Below, piece by piece: positions 33,269 through 44,900 of a stretch of DNA of 64,000 nt. This stretch comes from Piper betle. Its lineage: Eukaryota; Streptophyta; Magnoliopsida; Piperales; Piperaceae. The notes under the pieces were generated by a model that searched no databases, was not told the DNA's origin, and saw only the letters and a list, made by a program, of their open reading frames with translations. Position numbers and translations under genes: made by a program. The stretch lies in the NCBI GenBank assembly GCA_033002965.1, contig JAURVB010010355.1, positions 1-64,000 of the forward strand, given 5' to 3'. The first letter of the stretch is position 1. Every line of letters starts with the position of its first letter.

Positions 33269-34844
33269 TGTAAAGACCATGGGAAAAAAAATTTGAATAT
33301 ATTCGACTCGGGCAGGGAAGGATTGAACACTAGAGAATTAATATTAATTATATTATATTCTCTACCTGGTTGAATATTTTATTCTTTACTCGGTTACCCG
33401 GTTAAAGGAATTAAATACGGTGTTGGTGTATTTCCACAAACCCTAGCCGTCATTTCATTTTACAAAGGATGTCCTCCACCCCAGCCTTCATTCGCATTCT
33501 CTTCTCCTGTTTCTTGTCGGCTTGTCTTCTTCCTTGCTTAGGTAATCTTCCTATCTCCCTCTTCTTAATTTTCTTAAATGCATATTTTAATTTGATAATA
33601 AGCTTTATAATCGTGAGAATTAAAGTTTAAAATCAACAAGAAAGAAACTAAACAAAAATTAAACTTTAATTCGGCCGATGAGTCCCCTGTTTCGGCGAGA
33701 TGGGGAAGCACAGGCATGGTCGTCAGGAGTCGGTGGCGAGGGTCATTCCGACGTCAGAAGATGATCCTACTCTCTTCGTCAATCAGTGTAGGGTCAATCT
33801 CACATGTGTGGATGTCTGCCTGGGGTGGTAAATGGCCAAAAACAAAGACGACGACAAAAACAGGGGCGACGGTGGTGGGGGAAGAAATCCGGCCGTCTTG
33901 GGTGGCGACGGGTTCTAATATGGCCGAGGAAGGTAGATAGGTGGTCGACGGTGACGAGGCGACCACCCAATTGAGGTGACAATGCTCGTCGGTAGTAGAA
34001 TCACCGCTAGGTAGGCAATGCGGGCGTCGCCGCGGCTGGAAGACGGCCGAAGTTGGCCGGGGCAACACCGCAACGGCATGGCAGGGCTGGTCGGCGACAA
34101 TTGATGGGGGCCAGAGGTGGTCGGCGGCGGCGGCCGTTGGAGGGCGCCTAGACTCGAGAACAGAGCATGCCAGAGAAGAAGAAGAAGGAAAAAATTACTT
34201 TGGGTGGCAAACTTCTAAATAATGCTGGACTCGACATAGCTCGGGTTAAATAATAAAACCAAATCTATATATAAAACCTGACTCGATACCAACTCGAGTT
34301 AAAAATAATTTGAACTCGTAATAAATGTTTAAAAAATAATTATTCTAATGGGTTATGGGTAAAATTACCAAACTAACTAATTATTGTATAAAATTGCCAC
34401 GAGTAATAAAAAACACGGTAATGATAAATGGTCGATAATTAATCGGCGTAATTCAAGTGATTAAGTTAAATCGGAGGGTTATAAGTGATTAATAAAATAA
34501 AGATTTTACCTTTACCATAGTAAATTTAATATTATGTAAATAAAGTGATTATTTTAATAAGGAGGTAGTAATGTAGAAAATGGGTTATTAAATAATAGTC
34601 GGGTATCAATCACTCACGTCGAACCTAAATAGCATAATGAAATTAAATAAATTTCGAAACTTTATTGCATTCGAATAATTTAAATTAATTGTAATAAAAA
34701 TATTTTTGAATAATAAAAATTATTTTTAATAATTTAATCAATCAACTTAATTAATGAAATTGATATAAATAATGGTAGTGATTAAAAAAATTATAACCAT
34801 AAACTAAATCATCAAGATCGGGGTTAAGTAATTATCATCGCAAA
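33269..34844 (+). repeat. Retro3 3' LTR, left part
   Basis: It starts TGTAAAGACCATGGG. At about 33660-34330 it carries a GC-rich block ending GGGTGGCAAACTTCTAAATAA and then GACTCGATACCAACTCGAG. This is the layout of the family-A U3 block in reverse orientation. It breaks at GCAAA (34840-34844), where a solo LTR is inserted, and resumes at 37526. The total LTR length without the insert is about 3.57 kb. Confidence 0.9.
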
Positions 34845-35073
34845 TGTAACGACCCGCCATTTGTCACAACATTGTGGGCCTAGCTGGCAAGGTGTTACTC
34901 AAAATTTAAGCAAATATGTCTAACATTTTTGTAAACAAAAACATATATAAAGATCCCATAGTCTTGGACCGTTTCCCAGTAGCCACACTTATTTCTCAAA
35001 TAGTAAAAAGAAAGGAGTCCTCATATTTATTTTGCTCCATGCTCTGGTTGTCAATCACCTAATCTCGTATATG

Positions 35074-35104
35074 CACACCTGCGGAGGCAATTCCGCGTTA
35101 GTGA
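35074..35104 (-). promoter_or_regulatory. Conserved family-C LTR motif
   Basis: An inverted copy with intact GCGGAATTGCCTCCGC. It lies in an LTR whose array is unrelated in sequence, so this motif is better conserved than its surroundings. Confidence 0.5.
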
Positions 35105-35169
35105 TTACAACACTAAGTAGTAAAATAGATAAAACAAAACAAGTACATTCCACTATTTCCTTAAGTTTA

Positions 35170-35770
35170 TTTTAATATGCGGTGGAGCGATTCTGCTGTA
35201 TTCCAAAGCAATGCGGAGGAGGTATCCATTGTGATCTGCACACCCCGGCCGTAGCCCTTTTGTGGGGAGGCTACCACTACCGTCTCCAGTGCCAGTGCCT
35301 CACACACCCCGTCCATAGCCCTTTTGTGGGGTAACTATCACTGCACTCAGGTGATTGCTGCGCCCCGTTTGTGGGAAGCTCTGACTATCAATTTTAGTGC
35401 CAGTGCCTCGCACACCGCGGTCATAGCCTTTTTATGGGGAGGCTATCACTGCCCTTCGATGCGAGTGCCTTGCACACCCCGGCCGTAGCCTTTTTATGGG
35501 GAGGCTATCACTGCACTCAGTTGATTGCTATGCCCCATTTGTGGGGAAGCTCTCACTGCCAACTCTAGTGCCAGTGCCTCACACACCCCGGCCGTAGCCT
35601 TTTTATGGGGCGGCTATCACTGCACTCCAGTGCCAGTTCCTTGCACACCCCGGCCGTAGCCTTTTTATGGGGAGGCTATCACTGCACTCCAGTGCGATGG
35701 AGGAATCGCTGTGCCTCACTCACCCGGCCATAGCCTTTTTATGGGGTGGCTATCACTACTCCAAAACAAT
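35170..35770 (-). repeat. LTR tandem array, second type (~62 + ~110 bp units)
   Basis: The repeated block CACACCCCGGCCGTAGCC, then TTTTTATGGGGAGGCTATCAC, occurs about seven times (near 35240, 35302, 35410, 35472, 35582, 35644 and 35720). Short 62-bp units alternate with 110-bp units that add TGCCCCATTTGTGGGGAAGC, giving a larger period of about 172 bp. Confidence 0.9.
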
Positions 35771-37474
35771 GTCGATGCATTACACAATTTACTCACATAA
35801 TACGACCCAGTGTCGGACTGAGTCAATTCTTTGACCCCGGTTGCACTCGGTGCATGGTGGTCGAATCTGGGCTCAGGCCGACCTAGGCTACCAACAAGGA
35901 AAGTATGATGTTCTACCTATTATACGTACCTGACTTGTGATTTCATTTGACTATGATCCGTTAACCCTAATCTGAATAAGGGCATAAAATTATACATTAG
36001 TATAATTTTATTTTGCATGAACCTACATGCAACTACATGACTAATATACTATCAATTTTAAATGATGTAATTAGTTCATGTTAGTCTTTATTTCTTATTA
36101 AATTTTCAGCAATTCTATTGATAATTAATTATTAATTATCCCCATCCAAATCCCCATCATCTAATTGATAATTCAATTATTAACATATCCCATACTTTAG
36201 TCTTTTGTATTTACCTTATATTCTAACTCAACCGCATCGAGTTCTCCTATATTGACCTGGTTGCCATCCCACTTTAACAATTCATTTAACGACCCCAAAG
36301 CTCCTAGCTTTATTGTAATCAACCAGCAAAAGCCGGTATTTTCACCATGCATGGCGACCAACCAGTAATGTGGTGGCCTCCATTTGCTGCTATGGCGTCA
36401 ACAAATTAGCCACCACATGGCAACCCTCAACCAGTCCTTGGTGACCCCATTCTGGCCACCCAAACAGCAACCCCGACCAGACCCATGGCGACTATTCTAG
36501 TCAGCCACATAAACAGCACCCGACCCGCCCGTCTTCTTTTCCTTCCACCCAATCTCAGACCCCATCTTCTATCTACCCCACTAATCTGATTGGAAAAACA
36601 CCAAAGATCCAACCTTTATCCGCTGCTGTCTCATGAAACTCGGACTACACCCTACATGGGGACCTTAATTTCACCATTCATGGTGGCCGACCAGCAGCCA
36701 TGGCGACCATGTCCTGCCCCATCAAGGTGACGACCAGCACCACCCCAAGTGACGACCAGTCTGCCCTTTCCATGGCAGACCTACGTCTGGCCAGCAACAC
36801 CACCCAATCAACACCAACCTGGTCTCCCTACACTTCCTGATTTACATCTCTCCACGCCGGTCTGACTCGGCCACCCAAGGCGACTCCGTCCGGCCAGCAG
36901 CACCACTGGGAACACTCCCTACTTCCAGCACGTCAACCCTACTCACAAGGATGGAGGATGGTGTTGTTGCTGCTGCTAAAACAGCAGGACGTCCTCCTGA
37001 TTTTCTTCTTCCCTTGTTGATTTCTCATTTGATTCTTATATTTAACATGTTTATGATTTATGCAACATGTGTATGCATGCAACAAAAGAAAAAGAAAAGA
37101 AAAGGAATTACCCGAGCGAAGGAGGAAAGCCAGCATCTATCCAAGGAAGAGAAAGATGTAGAAGATGCCCTCCCCTTCTCCTTTTACAAAGAATGAAATG
37201 ACGGCTAGGGTTTGTGGAAACACCCTTTCACTGCAATTCCTTTAATCAGGTAATTGGGTAATCAATACGGTTCACTTAACCATTTCACTTAACCTCTTAA
37301 ACGGGTACATGGTATGATTCACTTAAATGGTTAAATGGATAAATAATGTGGTCGACTGACCGATTCAAGTAGAATCGTCCGGTTAGAAATTACTTCTCAA
37401 TTAACCGGGTAATTCATACCTAACCAACTAACGAAATTTTTTTCCCCACGTTCGATTCCACCGCGTCAAACATT

Positions 37475-37503
37475 ATTATATATATATATATATATATATA
37501 TAT
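37475..37503. repeat. (TA)n microsatellite
   Basis: About 14 TA units lie near the U3 start of the inverted solo LTR. A related AATTAATATATATTTT stretch in the Retro2 LTR start (about 3870-3890) suggests the expansion grew from LTR sequence. Confidence 0.9.
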
Positions 37504-38469
37504 TTTTCCGGGTCTTCACAGCAAAGGAAAATTAAATACTTATTGATTAGTAATAATTATTTTTAATAATTTAATCGATCAACTGAATTAATTAAATTGC
37601 TATAAATAATGGTAGCGATTAAAAAAATTATAACCGTAAACTAAATCATCAAGATCAGGCTTAGGTAAATCATCGGAAAGGAAAATTAAATACTTGTTGA
37701 TTAGCAATAATTATTTTATCCATTGTTAAGTATTAATTATGATTTAGATAATTAATTTAAAATGTGAAGTAAGACTTATTGATTATGTCACGAGGATAAT
37801 TAATTATCTCACTAGATTTATGGATACCTTAATATTTAATATTTTTGGAAATGATATATATATATATATATATATTGGATATTTAATTGCTTGCATTCCA
37901 CACGAATAAAATTATACTTATGTATAACTTTATATTCTCGTTCAGATTAAGATCATTAGTTGCAGCTGCAAGTTCGAATTATCCCGGTCCGTATAATCAT
38001 TTGAAATGTTGTATAGTCTGTATAATCATTCGAAATATTGTACATTCCCTTGTTGGTAGCCCTGGTCAGCCTGAGCCCAGATTTGACCACCATGCACTGT
38101 AATGGAATCGGGGTCAAGGAATTGACTCAGTCCAACACAGGGCTGCACCTTTAAAATTACTATGTGTGTCCGTATAATTATCTAAAATGTTGTGCTTTCC
38201 CTTGTTTGTAGCCATGGTCAGCCTGAGCCTAGATCAACCACCATGCATTGTAACGCAATCGGGGTCAAGGAATTAACCGAGTCAGACACGGGGCCGCACC
38301 TTTAAAATTACTATGTGTGTTTGTATAATTATTTGAAAATGTTATAATGTCCGAATAATTATTTGGAACGCTGTATTATCCGTATAATTATTTGAAATGT
38401 TATATTTTCCCAGACTAGTATAACTATATGAAATGTTGTATTTTCTCAAATTTGTAGCCTTTGTCGGCA

Positions 38470-39105
38470 CTAATCTCAGAATGAGCTGGGAGACGATTTT
38501 TAATCTCAAAATGAACTAGGAGACCATGACTAATCTCAAAATGAATTGGGAGACCACCTAATCTTAGAATGAGCTGGGAGACATTTTCTAATCTCAGAAT
38601 GAGCTAGGAGATAATTTTTAATCTTAGAATGAACTTGGAGACCATGACTAATCTCAAAATGAATTGGCAGACCACCTAATCTCAGAATGAGCTGGGAGAC
38701 GTTTTCTAATCTCAGAATGAGCTGGGTGACAATTTTTAATCTCAGATGAACTTGGAGACCATGACTAATCTCAAAATGAATTGGGAGACCACCTAATCTC
38801 AGAATAAGCTGGGAAACAATTTCTAATCTCAGAATGAACTGGGGGACCATGACTAATCTCAAAATAAATTGGGAGACCACCTAATCAAAAAATGAGCTGG
38901 GAGACGATTTCTAATGTCAGGATGAACTGGGAGACCATGACTAATCTCAAAATGAATTGGGAGACCACCTAATCTCAGAATTTGCTGGGAGACATTTTCT
39001 AATCTCAGAATGAGCTGGGAGAACACTTTTACTAATCTCAGATAGATCTAAGAGAGAAATTACTAATTTCAGAATGACTTGAGATATAATTTCTAAAAGT
39101 CTTGT
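38470..39105 (+). repeat. LTR tandem array
   Basis: About 21 copies of the ~29-bp CTAATCTCAGAATGAGCTGG-type monomer with the same alternating trimer as 15216-15935. The minus-strand 114-residue frame is the repeat read through. Confidence 0.92.
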
Positions 39106-39189
39106 GAAATAATAATAATAAAAATGAGTGAAATGATAATAGGGATTATATTGACTTGTTTCATTTAATTATGCGGCTTAGTGGTTTTG

Positions 39190-39220
39190 TCACTAACGCG
39201 GAATTGCCTCCGCAAGTGAG
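39190..39220 (+). promoter_or_regulatory. Conserved family-C LTR motif
   Basis: TCACTAACGCGGAATTGCC then TCCGCAAGTGAG. The G of the donor-like CAG-GTGAG is changed to A in this copy. Confidence 0.45.
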
Positions 39221-39524
39221 TAGTTTTGGGACTAAAGAATAGAAGTGTGGTTGGTGGTTCTTTTACCAACCCAGGTATGGTGAATCGGTAATAAAGTTGG
39301 ACTTCCTTATTATTCTCTGATGTTATAAATGTAGCTATGGGAAACGGTCCGAAACTGTGGGACGGTTATTTTAAATTTTACAGAACATGATTTATTGTTA
39401 TGCTTTATATTATATGTTGCAGGGCTATGTGCTGTATTTAAATTCATGTTCTGGAAGGTTACATTTACATTAACTATATTTTTAAGTAACACTCGGTCCG
39501 ATTCGGGCGGGTCGTTACACGATT

Positions 39525-39764
39525 GGAGCTTCTATCGGTCAGTTAAAGACCTTGTTTCCTATTTTAGGCTCTATTCTATTGTGTATTATTTTATTACTTG
39601 TAGGACGAGTTAAGTCGTATTTTATTGGATCCCATTTAACCCGGACCATATAATCAACCAGTTGTCCGGATTAGTAACCCTCGAGGATGACATCTATCAG
39701 TATATTCTCGAGAACAATATCCACCACAAGTTGCCTTCGGGCCTATTGTATAAATCCCTTCCCA

Positions 39765-39823
<59 letters not shown>

Positions 39824-41021
39824 AAATTTTATCACATTTCTGTGAGACGAGAGATGGGAGACTGACTCGCACGTACCATGAGCTGGTGCACATACTAGTC
39901 AAAGCGGGTTATGAATTAGTGAGTGAGTTATTCCATTCCTGAGGGATCTTGACAACTCTGCATTTGAGTTCATCACACCTAGAGAACATAGTGGTTTTTG
40001 GGTACTATTTACTACAGCGCATGTCCAGACATATGGCTCAAAGGGTATTAAAGGTGACGCCTAGGAGTACTCGGCTTTCATGCTTTAGGCCAGGAGAATT
40101 ATGGAGGAAAGTAGAGGGCTTAGGATATACTAGTAGTCCCAAGGGATCAGGAAAATGAAGTGAGAAAATGCCTAGAGAGGCATAAGTAGACTAGTTAGTT
40201 CGGGATGCTATCGGGTCTATAGCTTAGTGACTCCTCAGTAGATGCCCCTAGGAGTGTTTACGAGAAGTATATAATTGTTTTTTATTCAAAAGTGAGAGTT
40301 AGCTCTCATTTTCCAGTTTATTATGTAGTTATAATTTTGGAACAATAACACTCATAACTAACGTGTTTTTATAATATATGTCGATGATGAGCATTGGTTA
40401 GTTGTGTCAGCCTAGACGGAGGAGCAGTGATGTCTCTTGCATACACACATGTCAGACGATAGAATGTTAATCTTTTGATGATGTTGTCATTATATTGAGA
40501 ATGATGTGATGTAATGCAAGGTATGATAATATGATGTGATATGATATTTGCATTCTATAGCAGAATTTCTAATCGTGACATTTAAATACATATGTTTTAG
40601 TAAATATGTTTAGATATTGAGCATGTACAATAAGTAAGACATAGAGTTGGATTTGAAAAGTAAATAGAATGCACAAATGGGTCAAGACCAAAGATTTAAA
40701 CTTACTTATGCAGCAGATTAGAATTTTAATTAGATAAGGTAGCTTTTTATTATACTTTTAGAGGAGACTCTGTCTGTTTTATGTTATGAATTTTATCGAT
40801 TTTATCATAGTTATTTTGGTATGTAAACCTCTTCTCATATCATCCTTACAGTAGCATGGTAGGGTTTTTCTTTACAATCATCCATGCAAAGTGATTGACA
40901 TCTTTCATCTTGACACATCGAGAGTAGATCTATTCGAATTGGGTTTGGGTTAGCTGACCCAATCGGGACCAGTGACATTGTGGTTCGGTTCCCGAGAATG
41001 AACTGGATTTGGGGTGTTACA
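39525..41021 (+). mobile_element. Family-A LTR (A4), right part
   Basis: It continues the A LTR interrupted at 26759 (GGAGCTTCTATCGGTC follows directly). It has the pre-TATA segment (CGGGCCTATTGTATAAATCCC), a large (TA)n run at the TATA position, the U5 region and the end GAACTGGATTTGGGGTGTTACA at 41021. Confidence 0.9.
39768..39818. repeat. (TA)n expansion at the A-LTR TATA position
   Basis: About 25 TA units stand where other A LTRs have a short CTATATATATA element. See also 52454-52482. Confidence 0.92.
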
Positions 41022-41056
41022 AATGAAAAACTCTCACTTGAGTTACAAGTTTTATA
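41022..41056 (-). mobile_element. Family-A LTR (A5), displaced U3 end
   Basis: AATGAAAAACTCTCACTTGA followed by GTTACAAGTTTTATA corresponds to the last 35 bp of an inverted A LTR (AACGTAAAACCCTGACTCGAG and on). It completes the inverted LTR that breaks at 25385. Confidence 0.7.
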
Positions 41057-41507
41057 ATTAGAGTATCCATTTGTGAGTCTTGAAATATCATTAGTTATTT
41101 TTTTAACGACTAGCCCGTTCTGAGCCACGAGTCAAGTATTATTATATAAAACTAAGTGTCTCATAAATTAGTTTTCTATTAATTTTCAACATTTTAAATA
41201 AAACCATGACGCTTTTTTTTAATTGTACAAATCAAATTTATACTTAAGGAATTATTTAAAGCTTAAATTCTAAGTCGTGTCATAAAATAAAATATAATAT
41301 AACGAACGCTCAGAATAAAATCTCACTGCCATGTAAACAATCTAAAAGTATAATAACAAATAAGTAAAATCAAAAGTGTAATAACAGAATTTTCCACCTG
41401 TCCTGACTTTTCCCATCCTTCTATGCTCACACCTGCAAAGGAAATTCCGCGTTAGTGATAAAAACACTAAGTTCGTATAATTACTCTAAATGTTATATAT
41501 TAATATT
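41057..41507. other. AT-rich spacer with one family-C motif copy
   Basis: No gene is seen. An inverted copy of the conserved LTR motif at 41425-41459 (TCACTAACGCGGAATTTCC on the minus strand) suggests a worn C-type LTR end, but I cannot set its limits. Confidence 0.5.
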
Positions 41508-41987
41508 TTTAATGACCCAACCGAAAGTGTAAAGTAATGTGTTAAGTCATTTCTTCAAAAGTGGTTAACCAATTTAAAGATCTATTGTCCATTCCCATTG
41601 ATAAACATGATCTTATCCTATTAGGTATAAGATACGAAACTGAGTTGAGGGATCTCACAATCCACCCACCTTAAGAAATTTCATCCCCAAAATTCCTACT
41701 CTTAGCTTGTTGCTAGCTCCAGCCCATGACCTTCTTTGGCTTGTGACCGGTAGCCCAACTAACATCCCTAGTCTAGCCAACATCCCTAGTCCAGCCCACC
41801 GTCTAATACAGAACTAGGTTGCCCTGATACCATTTGTAATAACCTGGCCCAATGTGCAAACTAATGGCCCTAATTCATTTCTTTAAAAGTGGTTAACTAA
41901 GTTAAAGATCTATAAACCATTCTCATTTATAAACAAGATCTTATCCTACTAGGCATTAGATATAGGACTACGTTAAGAGATCTCACA
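41508..41987 (-). mobile_element. TRIM element, old copy
   Basis: Two terminal repeats (about 41508-41662 and 41837-41987) match the TRIM at 8811-9275. The minus-strand PBS is beside CCTGATACCATTTGTAA (about 41825-41841) and the purine tract (CAATCCACCCACCTTA) follows the first repeat. The repeats differ from each other at many sites, and the flanks (ATATT and ATTTC) no longer match, so it is older than the copy in Retro2. Confidence 0.88.
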
Positions 41988-44900
41988 ATTTCGAACCCCG
42001 TAATTAAATTTATTTGATTACTGACATATTGTCTATATATATGTAGGGGAGGTCCCGTGGCATTGACCAAATTAGGTGCACAAATCTGCAACTCATTGTG
42101 GTGGCGATGAACCTTGTGTTATGTATGTGTATTATGAATTTAGTTTTTCGGAAGTATTATTAGGCTTGTGATCTAAACTCATGTACTATGTATGATTCTT
42201 GATTAGGTGTATGTCATGGCTGGTTTGCGTTTGTCTACCTTTATTATTATTATTATTATGACTATCATTCAGCGAATTTAACTTTAGGGTAAAGGCTAAT
42301 AATTATCTTCAAGGTGTGTAAGCCTTAAAGTCCCGGAACACAATAAGGAGTAATTTAAAGTACGCAAAGTGTTTAATTGAGGACTGAGTGTTAGGGTATG
42401 ATGCCCTAGCATGTGATCATGTCCTGGCATGTGTTCATGCCTTAGCACTACAACCCAGTCTTTACTTTATAGTAACCCATTAGCATTATGTAAAATGATA
42501 CTCCATCAAATTCATTATAATCACGTACAAGAACCAGATCATGTATTTACATCTTCTAAAAACTCAACGTCCTAGTTGTATTGGGGCGTTGCCTTTATGC
42601 ATCTCAGAGTAATCATTATATATAAAAGTCACCCTCTTAATTAACTGGGAGTTACTGCCTCTTTTGTTTATCCGAGTGGTCATTTAAGAGACCTTTAAGT
42701 TTAAAATAATTCTTATGTTAGTATAATCAACATGCATCTTATAAAAATTCGTAAAGTGCATGTCTTAAGATCTTCTTTGATAAAGTTTATTTGATAGTAA
42801 TCGACTGAAAACATTTGTGAATTATAATATTAATATTTACCGAATTGTGGTGTTCCCATGTCCTCACAGGTTAGCACATTGGTCCGGATCACTGTGCCGC
42901 ATCAGACATCATACATGGGCTGTATATCGAGTTGCACCCCTTAGTTTTCCATTACGAGATTCTAACGTTGGAGAGCCGCCATCTTCATCCTAGGTCTCCT
43001 TTGGCCCTGAAACAGCACGACGGTAAAGTTCATGTTGTCGCTTTGTAGGGAGCCACCGCTGAGATCTAGCAGCCATGGAAACTCGTCAGTAATGCCACCG
43101 AAAAGCAGTTTGATTTCTAAAGCCATCTTCCAGCCATCGCATCTCCACCATCAGAACACCTCTGTATATTTCACCATCTTTGGTAGACTCTCCGTCGTGA
43201 GATCTATTGATCGCAGGTGGCTGTTTGCTAGAATTCGTCCTGAGTCGCCGCCGGCAAAGGACCAAAATCACCACCAAAGCATGGTTTATCTCGCCAAAAC
43301 CATACATTTCTGACACTGGTTCACCGTTGTCCGGCTACCTCTTACCTTGCCATCACGTCGGTTCGACTCCTTGGACTGCCGTGGATATTTCTGGGTCGTT
43401 GCCACGGGTACTGCCAGACAATTCTGGCGATAACGTGTTTGGCTGCCGACTTAAAAGGAATTTTTTGGCCCGCCATCGCCGCTCCCTCGTTGACGGTCAT
43501 GGCCCACTACCCGCCTGTTGATGCCAATAGGCCGTCGGCCCTGCCTCGTCGCCATGGGCCGCTGACATTGACTTATCTCATTTATAGCTACACCCATTCG
43601 CGGGGATATATTCGGCAAATTGCCCCTCGTTTTGGTGTTCTTCGTCTCTTCGTCCGCTTTCTGTTTGGAATTACTGAACAACCTAAATCGGTAGTTTCCT
43701 GAACTTGTGTTGGTTGGTCTCACTCGTTTTGGATCCAATGTAGGTGATTTTTGATTCCCTGGGTTGCCCGCCTCGTATTGCATAGAATCATTTCATGTCA
43801 CTTGCAAATTTTCCAATGATTTATTATTAATTATCAGTTTTTTCCGGTAATTATTTATTATCCCGTTTATAATTAATTAAATTAAAAATTAACTTTTCGT
43901 ATTATATTATCCTTTTTGCATTCTAAACTGTGAATTTTGATCTAAATTTCGGGATTTAAGATTTTCTAGTAAATTTAATAAAATCATTTTTTATCGATTT
44001 AATCACGTTTCGTACAAATAAAATAATATTTTGGGCATATGAGCCATATAATTTGCTGAGATTTTTCTATCATATATGATCTGATTAGAGACTTAAGTGA
44101 CCATTTAGCGCTTTATTATTCATTTAATTAATTTTATTTAATAAACTTTTTAAAATTTTGGCACGTATTATTATATTATTATTTAAAAGAACATTAAATA
44201 TCTTTGATATTTGCCCATTGTTTGAATTTACATTATTTGTGCATGAGTTATATTCTTTAATTTTTGGAGAATTATTACCGTATTATTTTTTGTTTCATTT
44301 TTTGTGTCGTATTGTATATTTACCGGCTGATTTGTTGTGAACAATCACGCATATATATGCATGATAAAGACTAGTCGTGGGATTTGTTGAGATGGGGTAT
44401 AAGTTGTTAGGTTGTGACGTTGGAGTTCGTTGTTGAGAGTGACTGATGAGAACTTCAACACAGCCCTGCAGGATTTCACTACTAGTTTACTGCTCTACTC
44501 GATCATTGTCGTGATTTCTATCATAGAATAACTTACGGGTTAGATTTATGAAGTGGTGCACCCACTTGCTTGTGGTAGTTCGATGGAAAGAAGTATATAA
44601 AATGAGAAATATTATTCATCTTACTCTAGGGAATTTAGGAGGATATCCTAAGCAGTGAAGATCTAAACGAAAATCTAGTAAAAAAAAAACAAGATGGGTC
44701 CAAAATTGATCATTTGTAAACTATTTAGATTGTTAGTCACTCAAATCTATTGTAATCATGTTTTGTGATGGGTAGGTAGATGATTGGAAGCAATATCATT
44801 AGTTATGAGGTTAAGAGTGGAAACTTTAATAAACTAAAACATGTAGTATTTAAGAAAAAAACACTCTAATCATTCAAGGACTAATAATTTGATTATAGTG

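Larger units (their letters stand above)
34845..37520 (-). mobile_element. Solo family-C-type LTR, TSD GCAAA
   Basis: It is flanked by GCAAA at 34840-34844 and 37521-37525. On the minus strand it starts TGTGAAGACCCGG and ends ACAAATGGCGGGTCGTTACA (2676 bp). Its U5 end resembles the Retro2 LTR (CCTAGCCAGCAAGGCCCACAA type). It has the conserved motif and the GCCTGAGCCCAGATTCGACC block, but a different tandem array from the other C LTRs. A solo LTR arises when the two LTRs of an element recombine. Confidence 0.93.
26760..39519. mobile_element. Composite family-C unit flanked by CGATT
   Basis: CGATT occurs at 26755-26759 and again at 39520-39524, and the A LTR reads through perfectly if the 12,760 bp between are removed. 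From the left the unit holds a TRIM LTR end, a TRIM interior, an inverted C LTR (27139-29921), a plus-strand C-LTR end (29931-30279), PBS, a deleted coding region (Retro3), PPT and a 3' LTR (33269-39519, itself interrupted). Both outer termini are U5-type ends (inverted TGTAACGACC on the left, GGTCGTTACA on the right). A normal element has a U3 start on the left. The unit may have integrated as one piece; the alternative is a chance match of the 5-bp repeat. Confidence 0.8.
37526..39519 (+). repeat. Retro3 3' LTR, right part
   Basis: It continues the LTR after the solo-LTR insertion. Its first 150 bp or so (37548-37690) repeat the end of the left part (about 34700-34844), a direct duplication inside the LTR. 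It holds a (TA)n run at 37852-37873, two GCCTGAGCC blocks, a tandem array, the conserved motif and the end GGCGGGTCGTTACA at 39519. Confidence 0.9.

Noticed and set aside
36951..37196. 81-residue frame with a hydrophobic stretch, resembling a small membrane protein
   Set aside because: It lies antisense within the solo C-type LTR, and the matching region of other C LTRs does not keep the frame.
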